NCBI GenBank assembly: GCA_964386385.1
Contig: CAYLRN010000012.1
Location: 33,858 to 97,857, forward strand
Direction: 5' to 3'
From: RUG572 sp964386385
Lineage (GTDB): Bacteria > Verrucomicrobiota > Kiritimatiellia > RFP12 > UBA1067
DNA: 64,000 nt
Shown: positions 52,598 through 60,424 of the stretch, piece by piece
Layout: the number at the start of each line of letters is the position of its first letter
Numbering within the stretch: the stretch's first letter is position 1
Made by a program: the position numbers and the translations under genes
Notes under the pieces: model-generated
Told to the model about the DNA's origin: nothing
The model's database searches: none
Seen by the model: the letters and a program-made list of their open reading frames with translations, nothing else

Positions 52598-54475
52598 TTG
52601 CCCGCCTCGTCAAGATACGCGGCAGACCCGCTTGCCCGGCTGAAACGACACGAGACAACCGCCGCGAACGACGCGGTGGCGGAGATTGAACGCGCCCGCA
52701 GGGCGATACGGCGCGACATACTTGAACTCACCCGCGAGCTCGACGTGGGGGGAAGCGCGGGCGCGCGGGAGGAGGTGCTTTCCGCCGTGCAGAGGCGCAT
52801 CGCACGTCTTCGCAGGCGTCTTGAACGGTTGGAGAACGCCGCGCTGGAACAGGCCGCGAGGGCGGCCGTGCGCGACGGCTCGGAAAAGACCGGCGTTGAA
52901 GTCCGCTACTCCAGGGAGCGGGCGGACGAAATGATAGGGATGCTGGCCGGAAGGCGCGGCAAGTGCCTCGCCGCCGTCTTCACCGACAGGATGGCGGAGA
53001 ACGTGATTGACGCCCTGCGTTGCGCCACGGTTGCCGCGTTGCGGGAGAACGCCGTCGCGGGCGGCTCGAAGAAGGAACTTGCCCGCGCCCTGGAGGAGAA
53101 GTGGCTGGGGGCGGCGAAGGACGGCGAGACGTACCAGTTCGTGGATTCGGGCGGCAACGTGTGGGACACGAAAACCTACGTCGCGATGAACGTGCGCACG
53201 AACGCCATGCGGGTGTACAACGATTCGCTTGCCGACACCATAGCGCGGGCGACTGGCGGCGACCTCGCGCGCGTGTCCGTCGGCGGAGACCCCAACTGCC
53301 GCCTGTGCTTCCCATGGGAGGGACGCATACTCTCGCTGACCGGCAGGACAAAGGGCTTTCCGACTTACGAAGAGGCGCGGAAGAGTGGCTGCTTCCACCC
53401 GAACTGCGTGCACACGCTTGAGTACGTCGACGAACTCCTGGACGCGGACGAGATCGAACTGCAGAGGGCGCATCCCATGCCGGCGGGCGAGGACGGGGGG
53501 ATTTCGCCGGACGCGGCGGACGAGAACCGCTACGAGATAGACCAGGACCGCTACCGCCGCCGGGGCATGGACGCGGAGCGGGCGCGGGTGGCGGTCGACC
53601 GCGACAACCTGGAGACGTCGATACGCGCGGGGCTTGTCCGCGAGGACGCAAGGCAGATCGTGGACGGCATGACCGACGCGCAGGTGACGGCCCTCTGCAG
53701 GGACGGCAACCCGCCCGCGTTCGAGCCGACGAAACAGGCGACGCGGGCAGACCCACGCGCGGCTGACGAGAAGTGGGCGCACGGTTCGCGGGGCGGCACG
53801 GTGCATATCGGGCGGAGCGTGACGCTGGAACGCATCCTGGAGGTGTGCGGCGTTGCGGACGTGGCTGGCGAAAAGGGGGCTTGGAGGCCGTCAAACGACG
53901 CGGAGCGCAGTCTTCACTCGTTCATGCAGGAACTCGGCGCGGAGCATGAGGACGGTCCGCAGGACGCGCTTGAAAGCAATCCGCACTACGGCGAGGGCAG
54001 GGAGTACGAGGTGAATTGCCAAAGGTGCGTCCCGACGGCGGAGGCCCGGCTTCGCGGGTACGACGTGGAGGCGTTGCCGAGGCCGAGCGGGACAGACCCC
54101 ATGTTAGCCGGCGCCACTCCGCTGTCCGCCGATTGGCTGTTCCCGACCTTCAAGGACGCGAAGCCCGTTCGGTACGGGCGGCGGAGCGACATTGAGAAGC
54201 AGATGAGGGAGTGGGGCGTTGGCGCACGTGCGCAGGTCGTCTGCCTGAATCGCGGAGGAAGGACGGCGCACACGTTCTACGCGGTGCAGGGCGCGGACGG
54301 TACGCACTTCTACGACCCGCAGACGGGAAGCCACGATATGTCCGCGTATCTGGACAATGAAGTCGCGTACAGGGCCAAACATTCGGCAAAATACAACTGC
54401 TTCGCCCGCATAGACGCCTTGGAGTTCAACGAGAAGGTGAAGCTCTGCTGCAGGGCAAGGCCGAAGACTGCGTAG
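52598..54475 (+). CDS. Minor capsid/head morphogenesis protein fused to a papain-fold toxin-like domain
   Basis: The 625-residue protein starts with TTG, five bases after GGAGGTG. Residues 1-290 form a head-morphogenesis-type minor capsid domain (NCRLCFPWEGRILSLTG at 233-249, GCFHPNCVH at 264-272). Residues about 465-610 resemble Papain_fold_toxin_1: catalytic-Cys motif VNCQRCVPTAEARLRG (C474 or C477), H558 in AHTFYAVQ and D573 in FYDPQTG. Phage head proteins carrying a C-terminal effector are known as MuF-type polymorphic toxins; the papain fold would act as a peptidase or deamidase. A convergent gene overlaps its last 50 bases. Confidence 0.75.
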   Translation: MPASSRYAADPLARLKRHETTAANDAVAEIERARRAIRRDILELTRELDVGGSAGAREEVLSAVQRRIARLRRRLERLENAALEQAARAAVRDGSEKTGVEVRYSRERADEMIGMLAGRRGKCLAAVFTDRMAENVIDALRCATVAALRENAVAGGSKKELARALEEKWLGAAKDGETYQFVDSGGNVWDTKTYVAMNVRTNAMRVYNDSLADTIARATGGDLARVSVGGDPNCRLCFPWEGRILSLTGRTKGFPTYEEARKSGCFHPNCVHTLEYVDELLDADEIELQRAHPMPAGEDGGISPDAADENRYEIDQDRYRRRGMDAERARVAVDRDNLETSIRAGLVREDARQIVDGMTDAQVTALCRDGNPPAFEPTKQATRADPRAADEKWAHGSRGGTVHIGRSVTLERILEVCGVADVAGEKGAWRPSNDAERSLHSFMQELGAEHEDGPQDALESNPHYGEGREYEVNCQRCVPTAEARLRGYDVEALPRPSGTDPMLAGATPLSADWLFPTFKDAKPVRYGRRSDIEKQMREWGVGARAQVVCLNRGGRTAHTFYAVQGADGTHFYDPQTGSHDMSAYLDNEVAYRAKHSAKYNCFARIDALEFNEKVKLCCRARPKTA

Positions 54476-54758
54476 GTGCGAATGGCAGTTCCGGTTCGCA
54501 GCCGTAGTCCATGAGCGTCTTGCCGTCTATCGAGAATCCGGCGACGGCGGCTTCCACGCTGCCGAAGCTCTCGGTGCGCGAAGCCGCGGGCTCTCCATCG
54601 TCCTCCACCCCTCCTGAGTACTCGTCAACGGACACTTCAACGCCGCCGTCTGACGCTTCAAGGAAGACTATGTGCCGAGGCGTCGGGTAGAACATGCATA
54701 TCCCGCCCATGTCCCGAATCTTCCTCGCAAGTGATTTCGCGTTCGCATTGCTCTTCAT
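54426..54758 (-). CDS. Candidate immunity protein to the capsid-borne toxin
   Basis: The 110-residue protein is read from the opposite strand, overlapping the 3' end of the toxin gene by 50 bases. It has a small alpha/beta pattern (SLARKIRDMGGICMFYP, HIVFLEASDGGVEVSVDEYSG) and an acidic middle, as many immunity proteins do. It has its own promoter and leader motif, so it can be made in the lysogen while late genes are off. The family is not recognised; the immunity role is inferred from position. Confidence 0.6.
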   Translation of the reverse strand: MKSNANAKSLARKIRDMGGICMFYPTPRHIVFLEASDGGVEVSVDEYSGGVEDDGEPAASRTESFGSVEAAVAGFSIDGKTLMDYGCEPELPFAPTQSSALPCSRASPSR

Positions 54759-54768
54759 CGGTTCCGCC

Positions 54769-54780
54769 TTTCTGTCTTGG
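54769..54780 (-). repeat. Prophage leader motif, copy 6
   Basis: CCAAGACAGAAA on the minus strand, three bases after the expected start of transcription of the candidate immunity gene, followed by GG and the ATG. Confidence 0.6.
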
Positions 54781-54789
54781 TTGCCGTGA

Positions 54790-54819
54790 ATGATATCGCA
54801 CAATGAGGCCGGAAGTCAA
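54790..54819 (-). promoter_or_regulatory. Promoter of the candidate immunity gene
   Basis: On the minus strand TTGACT (54819-54814) and TATCAT (54795-54790) are 18 bases apart. Start of transcription about 54783, 25 bases before the ATG. Confidence 0.65.
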
Positions 54820-54849
54820 CGCCGCTTGACACGCCTCTACGGAAGATGG

Positions 54850-54966
54850 GCACGAAAAAAGTTGAAATAATTTTCGGCGCGTCGCCGCGCACAGAAGCGC
54901 GGAAGTGCGTTTCGTCCTTTATCCATGCGGGTTCGGCGCGTTTCAGGCCGCACGAAAAAAGATGAA
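54850..54966. repeat. Direct repeats 100 bp apart in an A-rich intergenic region
   Basis: GCACGAAAAAAG at 54850-54861 and again at 54950-54961, followed by TTGAA or ATGAA. They lie between two divergent prophage promoters and may be binding sites or traces of insertion of the amidoligase cassette. No gene is seen between 54820 and 54986. Confidence 0.5.
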
Positions 54967-54986
54967 GGCCTTTGCCATTTTGCCTA

Positions 54987-55015
54987 TTGACGCATAATGG
55001 CAGATATTGTACAAT
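54987..55015 (+). promoter_or_regulatory. Promoter of the amidoligase cassette
   Basis: TTGACG (54987-54992) and TACAAT (55010-55015) with a 17-base spacer; start of transcription about 55022. Confidence 0.7.
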
Positions 55016-55051
55016 GTTCCGCGTCAAGACCACCACAGGCGGTTGAGACAG

Positions 55052-55063
55052 CCAAAACAGAGA
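55052..55063 (+). repeat. Prophage leader motif, copy 7
   Basis: CCAAAACAGAGA in the leader of the amidoligase gene, about 30 bases after the expected transcription start. Confidence 0.6.
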
Positions 55064-55089
55064 CCAACCAACCGATAAGGAAGCCGAAG

Positions 55090-55974
55090 ATGAAGATGAT
55101 AGACAAGATTCAGGAACTGACCTTTGGATGCGAACTGGAATACGTTGGCATCACGCAGAGGCGTACGGCGGAGGTCGTTGCCGAGGCCGTGGGCGGCACG
55201 AGCCGCTATGTTGGGATGCACTTGAACAACTACAAGGTGCGCCTGCCCGACGGGCGCGAGTGGGAGATTGTGAGCGACTCGAGCGTTGGCCGCGAGAGCC
55301 ACAGGTGTGGATGCGAGACGGTGACGCCGATTCTGAAGCTGGCCGACATGGAAATGTTGCAGAAGGTGGTGCGGGCGTTGCGCGCCGCTGGGGCGCGGGC
55401 GGACTACACTTGCGGTCTCCACGTACACGTAGGGGCACAGGGCATGGACGCGAGACAGATTCAGAACCTAGCGAAGTCGTGGTATATGGCAGAGAAGGTT
55501 TTTGTGGAGGGTTGCGGGACGGCGGCGGCGCGGCTGGCGAGGTGGACACGCCCGCTGGAGGCCCCCTTCATTGAGGCGATGATTAAGACCCGCAAGCCGA
55601 CGATGGAGACGCTTGCCGCCGCGTACTACGGAGAGTACGGCAACCGCTACAGCCACTACAGCCCGCAACGCTACAGGACGCTGAACCTCCACAACCTTTG
55701 GAACGGCCACAAGGGGACGGTGGAATTCAGGCTGTTTGAGGCCACGACACACGCGGGCGAGATAAAGGCGAACGTGCTGTTTGCCATGTCGATGGTTGCA
55801 AAGGCGAAGGGGCTGGCGCGGGTGTGCGCGAAGGTGCAGAAGTACGAGTGCAAGGGCGGCGCGTACGACATGAAACTCATGTTCCACTACTTGGGATGGA
55901 CGGGCGACGGGTTCAAGACGGCGCGGTATCACTTCAGGAGGCGGGCGTCTGGGATGGTTGACGCGGTGCGGTAA
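55090..55974 (+). CDS. Amidoligase-family (COOH-NH2 ligase) enzyme
   Basis: The 294-residue protein has the amidoligase pattern: LTFGCELEYVG at residues 10-20, WEIVSDSSVG, CETVTP, YTCGLHVHVG and later RYRTLNLHNLWNGHKGTVEFRLFEATTH, giving the acidic and His residues of the glutamine-synthetase-like fold. Such enzymes join an amine to a carboxylate at ATP cost and are found in phages next to gamma-glutamylcyclotransferases, with proposed roles in peptide tagging or small-molecule synthesis. It has AAGGAAG upstream and its own promoter. Confidence 0.82.
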   Translation: MKMIDKIQELTFGCELEYVGITQRRTAEVVAEAVGGTSRYVGMHLNNYKVRLPDGREWEIVSDSSVGRESHRCGCETVTPILKLADMEMLQKVVRALRAAGARADYTCGLHVHVGAQGMDARQIQNLAKSWYMAEKVFVEGCGTAAARLARWTRPLEAPFIEAMIKTRKPTMETLAAAYYGEYGNRYSHYSPQRYRTLNLHNLWNGHKGTVEFRLFEATTHAGEIKANVLFAMSMVAKAKGLARVCAKVQKYECKGGAYDMKLMFHYLGWTGDGFKTARYHFRRRASGMVDAVR

Positions 55975-55991
55975 TGGGCGGGAGGTGCGAC

Positions 55992-57050
55992 ATGGCAGTG
56001 CTTTACTTTGCGTATGGGAGCAACATGAACGGGGCGCGGATGAGCCGCCGCGTCCCGACCGCCCGCCACTACGGGACGGCGACGCTGTACGGCTGGAGGT
56101 TGGCGGAGCGGCTGTACGCGGATATCGAGAGGTGGCGCGGCGGGAAGGTGCGCGGCGTGGTGTACGCGCTGGACGTACGCGGACTGATGACGCTGGACGG
56201 GTACGAGGGCTTCCCGAACGTGTACATGAGGAACGACGTGAGGGTGAAGATGGACGGGGGCGGGCGGTGGGTGTCCGCATGGACTTACTTCATGACGGAC
56301 ACGACGCGGCGGCGGAGGGCGGGCGTGAAGTTCCCGTCGGACTACGCCGCCGCGTGTGCGGCGGGAGCGGCTGAGAACGGCTTGCCGACGGATTTCTTCA
56401 ACAGGCGAATTCTCTGCATTGACGCGGAAATCAAAACTGACAGGCTGCTCTACCGAAAGACTCCCACCTGGGATTTCAACCAAAACAGAAACCAGACCAA
56501 AAGGAAAGACACGATGGGCGAAGAGAACACGAAGCCCGCTTTCAGGATGGGCGAGACATACGCGGCACGGAGCATTGGCGACAAGAACATCATCTACGCC
56601 GCGACGGCGACGAGGCGGACGGTGCGCGTGGCGGTGTACGGGACACTCATGCGCGGGGAGCGGAACGCCCATTGGGCGGAGGAGGCCGGAGCGCGGGTGC
56701 TTGGCGAGGGGACGGTTGACGGCGACCTCCACGACACGGGATGGGGTTATCCGACCATTGCGGACGTGGGGCGGAACGGCGGAAACGGCGTGGCCGTGGA
56801 GGTGCTGGAGACGGACGATGACGGGCTGGCGCACATGGATGTGCTGGAGGGCTGCCCGAACCTATACAGGCGCGAAAAGGCACGGGTGTTCTTTGGCAGC
56901 AGGGCTGTAGCGGTGGATGCGTGGATCTACGCAATGAACCGCATTCCGCCGACAGCGCGGCTGATAGAGCCTGTTGACGGCGTGGCGGACTGGCGCGAGT
57001 ACCGCAAGGCACGGAAGGAGAACAAGGATGAAACGAGCAACGAAGGATGA
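55992..57050 (+). CDS. Tandem gamma-glutamylcyclotransferase (AIG2/GGCT-like) protein
   Basis: The 352-residue frame holds two GGCT folds. The first (residues 1-145) has LYFAYGSNMN and catalytic Glu in LDGYEGFPNVY; the second (about 200-330) has VAVYGTLMRGE and LDVLEGCPNLYRR. Between them lies a full prophage leader motif, AAGGA and an ATG at 56514, in the same frame and with no stop codon. So the second domain may also be made alone. GGCTs cleave gamma-glutamyl amides to 5-oxoproline, the reverse sense of the neighbouring amidoligase. The start at 55992 follows GGGAGGTG. Confidence 0.8.
   Translation: MAVLYFAYGSNMNGARMSRRVPTARHYGTATLYGWRLAERLYADIERWRGGKVRGVVYALDVRGLMTLDGYEGFPNVYMRNDVRVKMDGGGRWVSAWTYFMTDTTRRRRAGVKFPSDYAAACAAGAAENGLPTDFFNRRILCIDAEIKTDRLLYRKTPTWDFNQNRNQTKRKDTMGEENTKPAFRMGETYAARSIGDKNIIYAATATRRTVRVAVYGTLMRGERNAHWAEEAGARVLGEGTVDGDLHDTGWGYPTIADVGRNGGNGVAVEVLETDDDGLAHMDVLEGCPNLYRREKARVFFGSRAVAVDAWIYAMNRIPPTARLIEPVDGVADWREYRKARKENKDETSNEG
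56480..56491 (+). repeat. Prophage leader motif, copy 8 (inside the GGCT reading frame)
   Basis: CCAAAACAGAAA, followed by AAGGA and an ATG at 56514 that starts the second GGCT domain. A motif inside an open frame points to a fused pair of genes. Confidence 0.55.
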
Positions 57051-57306
57051 CAGACTGCGAAGCGACGGCAAGCCGAGAGCGTCCGCAGAACACATATCCG
57101 CAGTCCGGCGGGAGGCTGGACGGCGGGGAGCGGTGGCGGCGTGGGGCGACCGCCCGAAGGTGGAGTGGCGGACAATCCGCGTACACGCCGACACCTACGA
57201 GCGACTGAACGCGATGCGTTCGCGGTTGCCGCCGTTCAAGGGGCGGGCGGCTGCGTCGTGGGACGCGCTGTTTGCCCGCCTGACCTTGAAGCGCGGCAAC
57301 CGCTGA
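57028..57306 (+). CDS. Probable ribbon-helix-helix-like small protein
   Basis: The 92-residue protein starts after GGAAGGAGAACAAGG and overlaps the GGCT gene by 23 bases. Residues 45-90 (EWRTIRVHADTYERLNAMRSRLP ...) have a strand followed by a helix as in RHH proteins. It probably regulates the amidoligase cassette or an adjacent promoter. Confidence 0.5.
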   Translation: MKRATKDDRLRSDGKPRASAEHISAVRREAGRRGAVAAWGDRPKVEWRTIRVHADTYERLNAMRSRLPPFKGRAAASWDALFARLTLKRGNR

Positions 57307-57606
57307 CCGAGGCGGATGGCCCTTGGACGCTGGCGACGCGCCCTGGTTGCGGGGTGCGTCGCTCTTCCTGCGCCCGAATAGGGGTGGAAACGGGCGAATA
57401 AACCCGCCGAGAGCGGTGCTGTCGGTGCGACGCTGGCTTGTTGGGCGGCGGAAACGCCTCTACAGGCCGCAATCGGGGCGAGAACGCCCCATCCCGCGCT
57501 TCCGCGCCCGCGCCGGCATGGTTTTACCCGCCGGACGCGGCGCGGCTCTGCGGGCTTCTGCGCGGCCTCTGCGGCGGGGCTTGACCTTGCCTCTGATTCC
57601 GTGGAG
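57307..57606. other. Non-coding gap between the amidoligase cassette and the tail genes
   Basis: About 300 bases without a convincing gene. It holds several small inverted repeats, the clearest GGGGCG-AGAA-CGCCCC at 57475-57490. No promoter or terminator could be assigned. It may be the scar at which the cassette joined the head-to-tail gene order. Confidence 0.4.
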
Positions 57607-58071
57607 ATGCACGAGCTGACAGAACTGACGAAAGCGTTGTCGCGCTTCCCCGAACGCCTCGCCGCCGCACGGTCACGGGCGGGTGCGCGTGTCGGCTTGC
57701 ATTGCGTCCGCGAATCAAAAGCGAACGCGCCGCGTTCCCCGACGAAAGCGCAGCGCTCAAAGACCCTGAAGCGAAAGCGGATGACGTCTCGGAGGCAGTT
57801 TTTCCCCGGAGGTCTGGAGAAGTCCATACAGACCGAGACGCTGGCGAACGGCGACGTGTCCGTTTTCGTCGCGAAGAACTCGTTTGCGGCCGACTACGCC
57901 CGCTGCATCCACGACCAAAAAGGAGTCCGATGGTTCAAGCGCGGCGCGGGGACGGTCGCGAAGGGAGCGCGGGCTGACGAGAAGTTCATCGAGCGGGCGG
58001 TGAACGACAACGCCGACAAGTACAGGCTTGTCTACGAGCAGGAAATCAGAAGGGAGTTGCAGACCCCATGA
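57607..58071 (+). CDS. Tail-completion/HK97 gp10-like protein
   Basis: The 154-residue protein is basic in its first half (SRAGARVGLHCVRESKANAPRSPTKAQRSKTLKRKR) and ends in a helical domain, like HK97 gp10-type proteins that join head and tail. It is followed by the tail-terminator gene with an ATGA overlap. A GTG six bases upstream is an alternative start; neither has a clear ribosome-binding site. Confidence 0.55.
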   Translation: MHELTELTKALSRFPERLAAARSRAGARVGLHCVRESKANAPRSPTKAQRSKTLKRKRMTSRRQFFPGGLEKSIQTETLANGDVSVFVAKNSFAADYARCIHDQKGVRWFKRGAGTVAKGARADEKFIERAVNDNADKYRLVYEQEIRRELQTP

Positions 58072-58583
58072 CAGACCCATCGACATTCGAAGCGTCTCTT
58101 GGCGAGGCGGAGGACGCCTGCTTCGAGGCACTGTGCCGGATTCTCGACCTGCGCGCAGGGGTGACGGCCTTCATCGGCGCGAACGACGGGCGGACGGACT
58201 GCATGGTGTTCGGCATCGACGCGTTGCAGACCGGCGACATGACAACATACAGGGCGGAGCGATTCCATTTCAGGGGACAGGCCGACCTGTACAACCGAAA
58301 CCGCCGGACGCTGCAGGCATGGCTCATGCGCATTGTCGCCGCCCTCCCCGTGCAGAGGCACGGCGGGACGGAAAGCCGCCTTCGGGCGGAGACGAACGTG
58401 TTGCAGTTCCGCGTAGTTCCCGAAACGACGGCCATTACCGCCGTGACATCGGCCGACATCGAGACGGCGACGAACAGCAAGAAGATTCCGACCTTCACGG
58501 CGACGGTGACGTTTGACGTCGTGTTCAGGGCCGGCGGTCGGGACACGGAGGCCGCGCCATCGCCCGACGATGCGGAGGAGTGA
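58068..58583 (+). CDS. Tail terminator-like protein
   Basis: The 171-residue protein starts in the stop of the previous gene (ATGA). It has helices in the first third and strands in the rest (NVLQFRVVPETTAITAV, IPTFTATVTFDVVF), the layout of tail terminators. Assignment is by order and fold pattern, not by a distinctive motif. Confidence 0.5.
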   Translation: MTDPSTFEASLGEAEDACFEALCRILDLRAGVTAFIGANDGRTDCMVFGIDALQTGDMTTYRAERFHFRGQADLYNRNRRTLQAWLMRIVAALPVQRHGGTESRLRAETNVLQFRVVPETTAITAVTSADIETATNSKKIPTFTATVTFDVVFRAGGRDTEAAPSPDDAEE

Positions 58584-58872
58584 CGGGCTGAACGCCGCGG
58601 GAGGCGCGTGGAAGCCCCTTCCTGCCCTTCGCGGCGGCGGGGCGTGCGCTGCCACCCCCGCCGGCAGACGAACGCGCAGAGCGGCCTCCGCGCCACCTTC
58701 TGCGCGATTCCAACGCGCACGCGCGCGCAATGACGCCCGCTTGTCTAAACAAGCGGAGTGGTAGGATGGCAGACAGGTAGGTAGGGTGCGTCTTTCGCGT
58801 CTCATGGGCGCAATCCGTCTTTGACCTGAAATCTGACAGTGGAATACGAGACCAGACAGAGGAGACGCAATC
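58584..58872. other. Gap before the tail tube gene with a weak promoter and degenerate leader motif
   Basis: TTGTCT (58741-58746) and TAGGAT (58762-58767) are 15 bases apart with TGG before the second. At 58852 the sequence CCAGACAGAGGAG resembles the leader motif and contains the ribosome-binding site of the next gene. A 64-codon frame in this gap was not accepted as a gene. Confidence 0.4.
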
Positions 58873-59580
58873 ATGGCTACAGCTGCATCCGCAGAGGAGT
58901 TTTTCGGCGCGGGGTCGCCCTTCGGAGCGATAACGGGCTGGGTCGCGCAGGACGGCGGCGGCGTGACGAAGACAAGGGAACGCGCTTCCGTTCTCGGCGC
59001 GGACGGCGACGAGTGCCGCCACGTTGACTGGAACGAACAGCATTCCACGTCGTGCGTCTACATCCCCGCAGACAGCGTGACGAGCGGCAACCTGACGATT
59101 CCGTCCGTTGGCGGGCTTCTTAACGGCTACGTGGTGGATTCCGTCTCCGTCGCATACTCGCAAGACGTGCCGAAGATGACCGTGACGGGACACAAGGCGG
59201 TGCTTAAGACCGCGGACGCATACGCAAATCTCCGCACGTACTCGCCCACAATCGGACTCCCCTTCGTCGCCCTCGGCGTTCCAGACGCTCTCGGCCATGT
59301 CGCCTGCGACGGTGCGAGGAGCGCGACCTACGAACTGGCCTGCAACCATGTCGCGGAGACTGGCGGGCAGGGCTGCGTCGTGGGCGCGGACAACCACGAC
59401 GGCACGGAGACGCTGACTATCGAGAGCGTGTGCGCCATCACGCCCGACGCGGCCGACGGCGACGCGGCCAACTGGACGGAGACGAACGACGCGCAGACGA
59501 AGAGCAACAGCGCGGCGACCGTCAACAGCCGCACGTTCGTGAAGCACATTGCGCACGATGACACGGGTTCTGGCGCGTAA
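58873..59580 (+). CDS. Probable major tail (tube) protein
   Basis: The 235-residue protein is beta-rich (STSCVYIPADSVTSGNLTIPSVGG, VVDSVSVAYSQDVPKMTVTGHKAVL) with a Ser/Thr-rich C-terminus. It lies after the terminator-like gene and before the chaperone-like and tape-measure genes, the standard place for the tube protein. AGAGGAGACGC precedes the ATG. Confidence 0.65.
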   Translation: MATAASAEEFFGAGSPFGAITGWVAQDGGGVTKTRERASVLGADGDECRHVDWNEQHSTSCVYIPADSVTSGNLTIPSVGGLLNGYVVDSVSVAYSQDVPKMTVTGHKAVLKTADAYANLRTYSPTIGLPFVALGVPDALGHVACDGARSATYELACNHVAETGGQGCVVGADNHDGTETLTIESVCAITPDAADGDAANWTETNDAQTKSNSAATVNSRTFVKHIAHDDTGSGA

Positions 59581-59599
59581 TCGGGGAAGGACGGTTCGG

Positions 59600-60424
59600 A
59601 TGCTATCGGACGCGGCCAACCTCTTCGAAACACGCTTTGCACAGGAGGCGGACTTCCTGTGCAGGCGCGGAATCTCGCTTGCCGACCTCTCGGCCGGCGA
59701 GGTCGCCGCGTTAGTCCATGCCGTGGAGCGGGTGTGCAGCCCCTACGCGGATGCAAACGCCGAACTCGTGGAGCGTCCCGTCGCAGTATGCAAGGGGGTT
59801 TGGCTGTGGCCTCCGACGGCGGGGGCGCAGATATGGCTCGACGAGTACGCGGCGAGGTGGTGGCCGAAAGGCACGATGCGCTGGAAGTGGGCTACGGTGT
59901 ACGCCTTGAAGAACGCCCGCGACAAGGACGCTTTCGCGCCTCTCACGACACGCCTGCGGGCGGAGGCGGCGATAGTCATGTGCGCCCTGTCCCTTCCCGT
60001 GCATGGCGCGGAACTGCAGGCGGCAATAGACAGGGCATACGGCTCGTCGCCGCACGACGCGCCCGCGCCGAGGCCGACACGCTCCGAGCGGCTGAGGCGA
60101 CAGGCGCAGACTGACTTCGCCTCTCTCGTGGCGCGGCTGGAGGTGGAGAGCGGAATCACGCGGGATGCGTGGCTGTGGGGGCGTTCGCTCGTCTACACCA
60201 TGACCGCCTACGCGGCGATGCACGAATTCGCCGCCGCTTTCGCCGCCGGAGGCGGCAGGGGGCGGTCTCGCATGATGGATGAACTCGACGATGCGCTCCG
60301 CAACCTCGCCCGCGTCAAGGAGGCCATTGTGCGCGGGGTGGAGGACAGGCGGGCGCGGGCGGCGGCTGGAATCGCGCAGGACGCGCAGGGAAGCCCCTCT
60401 GGCGTTCAGAAAGCAACGGCATGA
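59600..60424 (+). CDS. Probable tail assembly chaperone-like protein
   Basis: The 274-residue protein is helical. It is preceded by AAGGACGG, ten bases before the ATG; an upstream in-frame ATG at 59558 has no ribosome-binding site. It is placed between the tube and tape-measure genes where tail chaperones are found. No slippery frameshift pair was identified. It overlaps the tape-measure gene by ATGA. Confidence 0.55.
   Translation: MLSDAANLFETRFAQEADFLCRRGISLADLSAGEVAALVHAVERVCSPYADANAELVERPVAVCKGVWLWPPTAGAQIWLDEYAARWWPKGTMRWKWATVYALKNARDKDAFAPLTTRLRAEAAIVMCALSLPVHGAELQAAIDRAYGSSPHDAPAPRPTRSERLRRQAQTDFASLVARLEVESGITRDAWLWGRSLVYTMTAYAAMHEFAAAFAAGGGRGRSRMMDELDDALRNLARVKEAIVRGVEDRRARAAAGIAQDAQGSPSGVQKATA

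Noticed and set aside
58570..58764. A 64-codon frame after the tail-terminator-like gene
   Set aside because: It starts inside the preceding gene without a ribosome-binding site, is Ala/Arg-rich and covers a candidate promoter.
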